From assembly GCA_902771745.1 (NCBI GenBank), contig CACXYG010000087.1:1-5533 (forward strand): a DNA stretch of 5,533 nt, written 5' to 3'. The stretch's first letter is position 1. Each line of letters begins with the position of its first letter. Source of the stretch: an uncultured Erysipelotrichaceae bacterium (lineage in GTDB: Bacteria; Bacillota_I; Bacilli_A; RFN20; CAG-288). Both the position numbers and the translations under genes were made by a program. Of this stretch, positions 1-5,370 are shown piece by piece. The notes under the pieces are model-generated. The model ran no database searches. It saw nothing but the letters and a program-made list of their open reading frames with translations, and was not told the origin of the DNA.

Positions 1-101
1 AGTGAATGATAATTTACAAAAATTCAGTCAATTGAAAACTGAGTTTCACACTCATACCAGAACGTTTCAATCCGCAATAAAAAGTAAATTCCTAGTGAAT
101 C

Positions 102-135
102 AAAAAAGAATGCTCTCTTTACATGAGAACATTCT
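102..135 (-). terminator. Rho-independent terminator of the SDR gene
   Basis: Read on the minus strand, AGAATGTTCTC (135-125) pairs with GAGAGCATTCT (117-107) around a 7-nt loop. This gives an 11-bp stem containing one G-U wobble, followed directly by a run of T (107-102). It begins 21 nt after the SDR stop codon. The wobble pair would be an A-C mismatch in plus-strand RNA, so the hairpin is built for minus-strand transcripts. Confidence 0.85.
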
Positions 136-156
136 TTTCGAATCTAATCAGAACAA

Positions 157-930
157 TTATAAGGTAGTCCAACCACCGTCGACCAATAAGATCTGACCGG
201 TAGTATAAGTGGAAGCATCACTAGCGAAGTAGATGACAGCGCCATCAAGTTCACCAGCCTTACCAGCTCTACCCATTGGACAATAGGCGTTTTCAACTGG
301 ATCAAGTCCGCCAGCATTGAAGATGGCCTGCGTCATTTCACTTTCGAAATAAGCAGGACCGATGGCATTGACAGTGATACCAGACTTAGCCCATTCAGAG
401 GCAAGGCCCTTGGTTAACATCTTGACACCACCCTTAGCAGTTGCATAGGCGGTAACTGGCCAAGTAGCGTTGTTCATGACAACTTCAGAGTGGATGGAAC
501 CGATGTTGACAATCTTACCATAGCCTCTCTTGATCATACCCTTGGCGACTTCTCTGGCAACAAAGAAGAGGGAGTTTAAGTTGGTGTTGATAACCTTGTT
601 CCACATTTCGACTGGCATTTCCGTTGCTGGAGCAACATCACCGACACCAGCGTTGTTGACTAAGATATCAATCTTACCAAACTTCTCTTCGCAGGCCTTG
701 ACCATGTTGATGATGTCATCATTGTTGGTGACGTCACACTTGACGGCGAAAGCTTCAATACCTAAAGCCTTCAATTCTTCTTGAACCTTCTCGAGCTTTT
801 CAAGTCTTCTAGCGGCTAAACAGACCTTAGCGCCCTGACCACCTAAAGCTTTGGCGAACTGAACGCCTAAGCCACTGGATGCACCGGTAACGAGGGCAAC
901 TTTACCGGTTAAATCGAATAGATTGTTCAC
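157..930 (-). CDS. SDR family NAD(P)-dependent oxidoreductase, gluconate 5-dehydrogenase-like
   Basis: A 257-residue classical short-chain dehydrogenase/reductase, a soluble cytoplasmic Rossmann-fold enzyme of normal length for the family. Visible motifs are the nucleotide-binding TGASSGLG (residues 15-22), NNAG (92-95), the structural Asn117, Ser145 as likely catalytic serine, the catalytic pair Y162-x3-K166, and the C-terminal LLVDGG (248-253). Arg41-Arg42 at the end of the second beta strand suggest NADP(H) rather than NAD(H). The opening MNNLFDLTGK and the segment GPAYFESEMTQAI (191-203) resemble remembered E. coli IdnO (5-keto-gluconate reductase), so a sugar-acid or ketose substrate is likely but not proven. 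The spacing from Ser145 to Tyr162 is 17 residues, four more than in FabG or IdnO; the extra loop includes WPVT near the active site. The start is GTG, chosen because a perfect GGAGG lies 6 nt upstream. The gene is monocistronic, with its own promoter and terminator. SDR substrates cannot be assigned safely from sequence. Confidence 0.93.
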   Translation of the reverse strand: MNNLFDLTGKVALVTGASSGLGVQFAKALGGQGAKVCLAARRLEKLEKVQEELKALGIEAFAVKCDVTNNDDIINMVKACEEKFGKIDILVNNAGVGDVAPATEMPVEMWNKVINTNLNSLFFVAREVAKGMIKRGYGKIVNIGSIHSEVVMNNATWPVTAYATAKGGVKMLTKGLASEWAKSGITVNAIGPAYFESEMTQAIFNAGGLDPVENAYCPMGRAGKAGELDGAVIYFASDASTYTTGQILLVDGGWTTL

Positions 931-936
931 TTTGTA

Positions 937-941
937 CCTCC
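937..941 (-). promoter_or_regulatory. Shine-Dalgarno GGAGG fixing a GTG start
   Basis: On the minus strand TGGAGGT is followed by ACAAA and then GTG; the core GGAGG ends 6 nt before the start codon. This is a near-ideal site and decides the non-ATG start of the SDR gene. No in-frame ATG lies nearby that would be better served. Confidence 0.88.
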
Positions 942-963
942 AGGAATAATCTTTAGTCGGACT

Positions 964-992
964 ATTATATCATAATAATTTATACATATTAA
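964..992 (-). promoter_or_regulatory. Extended -10 promoter for the SDR gene
   Basis: On the minus strand the -10 box is a perfect TATAAT (969-964) preceded by TGA, giving an extended -10 TGnTATAAT. A weak -35 box TTAATA (992-987) sits 17 bp upstream. Transcription would begin near position 957, leaving a leader of about 27 nt that contains the GGAGG site. This is the clearest promoter in the window and fits a housekeeping sigma factor. Confidence 0.75.
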
Positions 993-1115
993 CATTTTAC
1001 GAGAAAAAATAATATTTTTAAGAACAAAATTCTAGATAAAATTGTTATTTTTATATTATTACATATATGTATTTACGCCTAAAAATATCGTAATTTTTAC
1101 CCATTTCTATGATTA

Positions 1116-1129
1116 TTTAAGCGCTTTCA
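1116..1129 (-). promoter_or_regulatory. cre-like / LacI-family operator
   Basis: The minus-strand sequence TGAAAGCGCTTAAA matches the Bacillus catabolite-responsive element consensus TGWAANCGNTNWCA at every fixed position but one, and has the self-complementary core AAGCGCTT typical of CcpA and other LacI-family operators. It lies about 160 bp upstream of the predicted SDR transcription start, which is far for simple repression. It may instead serve activation, looping or an unrecognised upstream promoter. The regulator is not in this window. Confidence 0.5.
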
Positions 1130-1139
1130 AATATATCGT

Positions 1140-1155
1140 CTCGGTATGTTCCGAG
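1140..1155. repeat. Short inverted repeat next to the GH3 terminator
   Basis: CTCGG and CCGAG flank a 6-nt spacer, forming a perfect 5-bp-armed inverted repeat. It begins just after the T-run of the GH3 terminator and stands out as G+C-rich in an otherwise AT-rich stretch. It could be a small backup hairpin or a regulator binding site; the sequence alone does not decide. Confidence 0.4.
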
Positions 1156-1156
1156 C

Positions 1157-1191
1157 AAAAAAAGGGGCTATGACTGTTTCCAGCCATAGCC
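1157..1191 (-). terminator. Strong Rho-independent terminator after the GH3 gene
   Basis: In minus-strand RNA, GGCTATGGCTG (1191-1181) pairs with CAGTCATAGCC (1176-1166) around a GAAA tetraloop. The 11-bp stem has one G-U wobble and is followed by CC and seven T residues (1163-1157). It begins 28 nt after the GH3 stop codon and ends the lipoprotein-GH3 transcription unit. Confidence 0.92.
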
Positions 1192-1219
1192 ACAAAATTG
1201 AAATAGAAAGGTTATCAAA

Positions 1220-4126
1220 TTATGCGGTTTCTTTCTTGCGTTCACTGATGATGAGGATGATACCCCAAGCAGCTAATAAAGCAAGAACAGCACCATCAAC
1301 CCAGAACATGATGACTTCCCAGACTGGAAGAGCATAGCCGATAACTTCAGCGTTGAAAACATTGGAGTTAGCGATCGTGTAAAGGATATGATGCGCATTT
1401 TCTCTTAAGACAGTGACATCGCTGGCATTGTTCTTATCCGCCCATTTACTTTCCATGGAGTCTAAGTTCAAATCACCACCAGCATAAGCCATCTGTTTGG
1501 CATCCATATGAGACTGACCAGTAGAGAAGTCGCAGATGACAGTACCCTTGAAGCCCCATTCTTCTCTTAAGATGGTCGTGAGCAAGCGGTAGTCACCGCC
1601 AGTCCACTTGGTACCGATCTTATTGAAGGAGGACATGATACCAGTCGCTTTAGCTTCCTTAACAGCAATTTCAAATGGTCTTAAGTAGATTTCTCTGATC
1701 GCCTGTTCATTACACCAGACGTTGACACCACCTCTGTGGGTTTCCTGTTCGTTTAAAGCAAAGTGCTTCATGTAGGTGTAGACACCCTTCTTCATAGCAC
1801 CTTTGGTAACAGCAGCAGACATCTTACCAGAAAGGAGTGGATCTTCGGAGAAGTATTCTGCGACACGGCCACCAAACTGACCTCTGTGGATGTTGGCACC
1901 TGGAGCATACCAGCCAGAGTAAACTAAGCCTTTACCCTTGCCGTCACTATCGCCCCATAAGCCTTCTTCACCGACAGTTTCACCAAACTGTTCGGTTAAT
2001 GGAATGTTCCAAGTAGCACCGATGACGGTTTCATTACAATACTTGGCAGTACCATAGAAGGTGTTGGTATCCATGAAGTTGACAAAGCCAGAAGGGCCAT
2101 CGGTTTCACTGGTTTCTGGTTTGGCGATGGAATCAGCCTTGTTGGTCTTGAAGGCAGCGTTGAGGTTGAGGGCTTCCAATTCTTCAAATGGCATCTGGTT
2201 GAGCAAATGATTCCAGTCTTCGTGGTCATAATCTTTACCGATCATGTCGCGAAGAACCATATTTCTTTCTTTGGTAACCTTCTCACCGTTGACTTCTTCT
2301 TCATAGGTAACCTTCTTAGTGACAGTGTTGGTAGTTGGCATGGTGGTAGCTGGAGTCTTTTCTAATGGGTTATAAGAAGAAGTATCAGCGTTCAAATCGG
2401 CAATCTTGATATTCTTTTCATCTTCCCAATACCAGAGATCTTTATCATCAGCGGTTGGGGAGACAGGATAAGTGCCATTCCAATCTGCACGAGATAACTG
2501 CTGAGAAAGATGGATAGCAGCATCGTCATAGAGATTTTCAACTGTCTTACCAGTGACAGGATCCTTATCAAACTTGATGTTGGCACTTAATTCCTGGATA
2601 GAAACTTTCTGAATGGTCTCATGGGCATTCTTACCGATTTCAAAGGAATAAGCACCGGCTTCAATTTCAAAGCCTTTGAAGTCGTTATGGTTCTTATCAT
2701 CAAAGTCATAAGAAGCAAGATAGTATGGATTGATAGAGACATCCACAACCTGTTCCTGATTTGGATTTAAGTTATCCGTCTTAGCAAAACCAGCTAAGAC
2801 CTTGGTGCTCTTTTCAATGCCACCAGTGGTATATGGAAGGTCAGCATAGACCTGAACAACTTCCTTACCAGCGACATCACCAGTATTCTTGACTTTGACC
2901 TTGATGGTGATGGATTCATCACTCATCTTAGCAGCTTCAAGTTCCGCCGTATTGGTGATTTCCTGGCTGAAAGTGGTATAGCTTAAGCCGTAACCGAATG
3001 GATAGACGACATGGTTCTTGTACCATTCTTCACCTTCGCTAGCGCCACGGGTTTCCCAATAGCGATAACCGACATAGATGCCTTCTTCATAGTCGACGAA
3101 GAAGTACTTGGATGGATAATCACCTTCCATATAGATATCGCCTGGCTTGTTACCAGCGATTCTATTGTTACCAAAATTCTGCCAGACGGGGTCTTCCTTG
3201 AAGTTACGTGGATACGTATCGATCAAATGACCGCTTGGGTTGACCTTGCCTTTTAAGACTCTACCCAAAGCAAGAGAGCCGACATTACCTAAACCACCAG
3301 CCCAGATACAACCGTCAATCTTGGCGTTATAAGCATAGTGATTTGGATCATCTAAGAAGCCGACTTCAAGAGGGTTATTCGAGTTGAGATAGACGATAAC
3401 ATGCTTGAAATTCTGTTCACAGACATGTTTGATCAAAGCAGTTTCGTTTTCATCTAACTGGAGATAATGCTTGTCAGCATCGGCTTCCATCGTCATTGGA
3501 AGGTCAAAACCTTCACCAGCGATTCTGGAAAAAACGATAACTGCTGCATCATTGAATTCAGTGTAAGAATTCTTGACATCGGTGGTGTAGGAAGCGATTG
3601 GGGTTTCACCCGTAACAAGGTTACCACCACCGCTATCCATGGATGGGTTTTCGGTTCTACCTGCACCACTGGCGCTGGATTCATAGAAACTCATCAACTT
3701 GTCATTGATGACAAAACCGTTTTCGGTCAAGGCAGTCTTTAAGGAGATTGCTTCTTTGGAAGAGCCACCACCAGAACCGGAGTTACTTAAAACGACATTG
3801 GCGCTGTTTTTACCAAAAACGGAAATCTTGGAGCCTTCCGCAAGTGGAAGAGCCTTATTTTCGTTCTTGAGTAAGACAATACCTTCATCGCAAATTGTAT
3901 TGTTCAACGCTTCACCTTTGGCCTTGGCATCTGCTTTGGAATCGGTGGACTTTTCATAGGCAACTTCACCAGCTTTGGTGATTGCCTTGGAAGGACCTAA
4001 AACAATCTGCAAAAGATTATTCACAGGAGAGACCGCCGCAACCAAATTAACAGTAAGGCCAACAGCAAAGACAGCAGATGTGACAATCAGCCATCTTCTT
4101 GTTCGCTTGTTTTTCCAAATGTTCAT
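1220..4126 (-). CDS. Domain-inverted glycoside hydrolase family 3 enzyme, membrane-tethered at both ends
   Basis: A 968-residue GH3 enzyme, probably a beta-glucosidase or other exo-beta-glycosidase acting outside the membrane. The usual domain order is reversed. After a basic N-terminus (KNKRTRR, 5-11) and a membrane segment (about 12-32) comes the GH3 C-terminal alpha/beta sandwich (about 72-385), with GEGFD (204-208; Glu205 the likely acid/base), the SGSGGGSS loop (116-123) and the hallmark PFGYGLSYTTF (376-386). A fibronectin III-like domain follows (about 406-500), then a poorly recognised linker (about 515-630), and then the TIM-barrel domain (about 635-915). The barrel shows DGPSG (Asp676), GATWN (703-707), GRVAEYFSEDP with Arg754, KHFALNEQETHR with Lys787-His788, and VICDFS with nucleophile Asp866. 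A second membrane segment (about 936-960) ends in SERKKETA. Charges at both ends predict both termini inside and the catalytic part outside. Inverted GH3 enzymes are known from Ruminococcus albus and Butyrivibrio fibrisolvens. Exact substrate is not assignable. It lies 34 nt after the lipoprotein gene. Confidence 0.93.
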   Translation of the reverse strand: MNIWKNKRTRRWLIVTSAVFAVGLTVNLVAAVSPVNNLLQIVLGPSKAITKAGEVAYEKSTDSKADAKAKGEALNNTICDEGIVLLKNENKALPLAEGSKISVFGKNSANVVLSNSGSGGGSSKEAISLKTALTENGFVINDKLMSFYESSASGAGRTENPSMDSGGGNLVTGETPIASYTTDVKNSYTEFNDAAVIVFSRIAGEGFDLPMTMEADADKHYLQLDENETALIKHVCEQNFKHVIVYLNSNNPLEVGFLDDPNHYAYNAKIDGCIWAGGLGNVGSLALGRVLKGKVNPSGHLIDTYPRNFKEDPVWQNFGNNRIAGNKPGDIYMEGDYPSKYFFVDYEEGIYVGYRYWETRGASEGEEWYKNHVVYPFGYGLSYTTFSQEITNTAELEAAKMSDESITIKVKVKNTGDVAGKEVVQVYADLPYTTGGIEKSTKVLAGFAKTDNLNPNQEQVVDVSINPYYLASYDFDDKNHNDFKGFEIEAGAYSFEIGKNAHETIQKVSIQELSANIKFDKDPVTGKTVENLYDDAAIHLSQQLSRADWNGTYPVSPTADDKDLWYWEDEKNIKIADLNADTSSYNPLEKTPATTMPTTNTVTKKVTYEEEVNGEKVTKERNMVLRDMIGKDYDHEDWNHLLNQMPFEELEALNLNAAFKTNKADSIAKPETSETDGPSGFVNFMDTNTFYGTAKYCNETVIGATWNIPLTEQFGETVGEEGLWGDSDGKGKGLVYSGWYAPGANIHRGQFGGRVAEYFSEDPLLSGKMSAAVTKGAMKKGVYTYMKHFALNEQETHRGGVNVWCNEQAIREIYLRPFEIAVKEAKATGIMSSFNKIGTKWTGGDYRLLTTILREEWGFKGTVICDFSTGQSHMDAKQMAYAGGDLNLDSMESKWADKNNASDVTVLRENAHHILYTIANSNVFNAEVIGYALPVWEVIMFWVDGAVLALLAAWGIILIISERKKETA

Positions 4127-4160
4127 AATGTTTTATTTATTAATTTTTTCTTTCTCTTTA
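4127..4160 (-). promoter_or_regulatory. Short A-rich intercistronic leader lacking a placed Shine-Dalgarno
   Basis: The 34 nt between the lipoprotein stop codon and the GH3 ATG contain almost no G. The only purine-rich candidate, AGAGAAAG (4157-4150), ends 23 nt before the ATG, too far for normal SD pairing. No promoter-like pair is seen either. Translation may depend on the unstructured A/U-rich leader or on coupling to the upstream gene. The ATG is still the best start because it immediately precedes a basic N-terminus and membrane segment. Confidence 0.5.
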
Positions 4161-5261
4161 CTACATGTGGTTGGAAATGTAGGAAATAGCAGCATCAGAA
4201 GTGACTTTGAAGCAGTCAAGAAGTGGAGCAACAGCCTGCATGGTACCAGTACCAGTAGCATAGTTATTGGCAGAGGTACAATTGATGACGTTCATACCCT
4301 TCTGGATGCTAACAGAACCTAATTCAATGTCTACAAAATCCATAACATCACTAGGCTGACCGGTATGCGTTCTGGAAAGAGTATAGTTGATACTTGTACC
4401 ATTGACGGAGATTGGATAACTGGTCTGATCAAGGTTCAAATCGACAAACTCGTTAGAGTATCTCATGGTCAAGGTAGCAGTGGTAGCCTTCGTGGAATAG
4501 AAGCGGAAATCAAGAGAGAAGTTCTGGCCATATAAATAACTTAAGAAAGCGCCGTTAGAAGCAGTACCAGTGGTATCAGCAATGATGAAACTAGACCATT
4601 CCGTAGTACCGCCAGAGTAACCTAAACCCTGAGTGGCTTTAGAAAGTAATTCTGGAGTATGTTCACATTCAATGACAGTGGTGTTAGAGCCAGAGACAGC
4701 TTCCCACTGAGCATAAATATCAACCATACCACTCTTAGCCTTGGTGAAGTTTGTGGTCTTTTCTAAGCTCTTATCTGTTGGATTGGCATCGTCAAACCAA
4801 CCGACGAAACGATAACCTTCTCTTTCAGGAATCGGGATATTTCTGAAAGCCGTGGCAATATCACCAGAAGCAGTCTCATCGAAGAGAGAGAACAACTGGA
4901 AACGCTTGGCAGAGCCAGTGTATTCCTTGACGATTGGTTCTGGACAATCGGTATAGTTGTAGTTCATTCTCAAACCCTTCTTTTCGGTAGAAGAGCTGGT
5001 GGAAGAACCAGCAACAGAAGAGTTATCTGCAACGCTGGAATCTGGAGCAACACTAGAAGCTGGAGCAACACTAGAAGTTGGAGCAACACTAGAAGCTGGA
5101 GCAACACTAGAAGTTGGAGCAACGCTGGAGGTTGAAGCAACACTGGAAGTTGGAGTCGTACTAGAAGCTGGTGTGACACTAGAAGTTGGACCTCCGCAAG
5201 ATATCAAACCAAATAAGGACAAAGTGATAAAACTGAGGAATTTCTTTGGATTTTTTTTCAT
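4161..5261 (-). CDS. Surface lipoprotein with hexapeptide stalk, InlB-type repeat and CBM6/35-like domain
   Basis: A 366-residue exported protein, predicted to be lipid-anchored at Cys22. The signal peptide has a KKNPKK n-region, a hydrophobic core (8-20) and a LISC lipobox (19-22) followed by GG. Residues 27-86 form ten six-residue units of the type SSVAPT/SSVAPA, then a Ser/Thr-rich run to about 93: a flexible stalk through the wall. Residues about 97-187 look like a Listeria-Bacteroides (InlB B-type) repeat, with GYRFVGWFDD (149-158) and IYAQWE (182-187). Residues about 194-357 resemble a galactose-binding-fold carbohydrate-binding module of family 6 or 35: IECE (197-200), GYSGG (214-218), a strand series ending TATLTMRYSN (261-270), PISVNG (283-288), KGMNVI (321-326) and a closing LLDCFKV (347-353). 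No catalytic domain is seen, so the likely role is glycan binding or surface attachment. The close downstream GH3 suggests joint action on an extracellular glycan. The ligand is unknown. The ATG start follows an AGAAAGG site 9 nt upstream. Confidence 0.88.
   Translation of the reverse strand: MKKNPKKFLSFITLSLFGLISCGGPTSSVTPASSTTPTSSVASTSSVAPTSSVAPASSVAPTSSVAPASSVAPDSSVADNSSVAGSSTSSSTEKKGLRMNYNYTDCPEPIVKEYTGSAKRFQLFSLFDETASGDIATAFRNIPIPEREGYRFVGWFDDANPTDKSLEKTTNFTKAKSGMVDIYAQWEAVSGSNTTVIECEHTPELLSKATQGLGYSGGTTEWSSFIIADTTGTASNGAFLSYLYGQNFSLDFRFYSTKATTATLTMRYSNEFVDLNLDQTSYPISVNGTSINYTLSRTHTGQPSDVMDFVDIELGSVSIQKGMNVINCTSANNYATGTGTMQAVAPLLDCFKVTSDAAISYISNHM
5004..5183 (-). repeat. Ten tandem 18-bp units encoding SSVAPx hexapeptides
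   Basis: These 180 bases encode lipoprotein residues 27-86 as ten in-frame hexads: SSVTPA, SSTTPT, SSVAST, SSVAPT, SSVAPA, SSVAPT, SSVAPA, SSVAPD, SSVADN, SSVAGS. The central units are nearly identical in DNA and alternate APT/APA, a 36-bp higher-order period that suggests recent duplication of a two-unit block. Copy-number change would lengthen or shorten the stalk without breaking the frame. Confidence 0.93.
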
Positions 5262-5270
5262 TTTTTATAA

Positions 5271-5277
5271 CCTTTCT
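5271..5277 (-). promoter_or_regulatory. Ribosome binding site of the lipoprotein gene
   Basis: AGAAAGG ends 9 nt before the ATG at 5261 on the minus strand. It is a moderate Shine-Dalgarno match at suitable spacing and supports this start, which also begins an ideal lipoprotein signal peptide. Confidence 0.65.
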
Positions 5278-5286
5278 TAAAACAAT

Positions 5287-5321
5287 GCAAGGCACATAAG
5301 CCAAAGCCTATGTGCCATTGC
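5287..5321 (-). terminator. Hairpin terminator, strong stem but weak minus-strand U-tract
   Basis: In minus-strand RNA, GGCACATAGGC (5316-5306) pairs with GCTTATGTGCC (5301-5291) around a TTTG loop, with one G-U wobble. The stem is extended by GCAA/TTGC beyond a single bulged T. The minus-strand tail is ATTGTTTT, a weak U-tract, whereas the plus-strand tail is TTTTT directly after the stem. It lies between the upstream surface-protein gene and the lipoprotein gene, so it probably ends or attenuates the upstream transcript and could work in both directions. Confidence 0.7.
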
Positions 5322-5370
5322 TTTTTCACTTACCGAATTCGACTAATAGATTAAGTAAGCCAGAAATTAC

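Noticed and set aside
45..59. Small inverted repeat TGAGT/ACTCA
   Set aside because: Five-base arms are expected by chance in a window this size, there is no T-run, and no gene ends there.
2..196. Plus-strand open frame of 64 codons starting with GTG
   Set aside because: It has no ribosome binding site visible within the window, runs through the SDR terminator and overlaps the SDR 3' end on the opposite strand. Its composition resembles no domain.
1091..1140. Plus-strand promoter around TATGAT (1108-1113)
   Set aside because: The -35 position (ATATCG) does not fit, and the transcript would run antisense into the GH3 gene with no plus-strand gene to serve.
4999..5280. Plus-strand open frame with ATLEVG/ATLEAG repeats
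   Set aside because: It is the antisense reading of the 18-bp repeats of the lipoprotein stalk. The minus-strand frame has a signal peptide, lipobox and recognisable domains; this one has none.
5245..5295. TTGCAT ... TATAAA as a promoter for the lipoprotein gene
   Set aside because: The spacer is only 15 bp and the -10 box would sit over the start codon region, placing the transcription start inside the reading frame.
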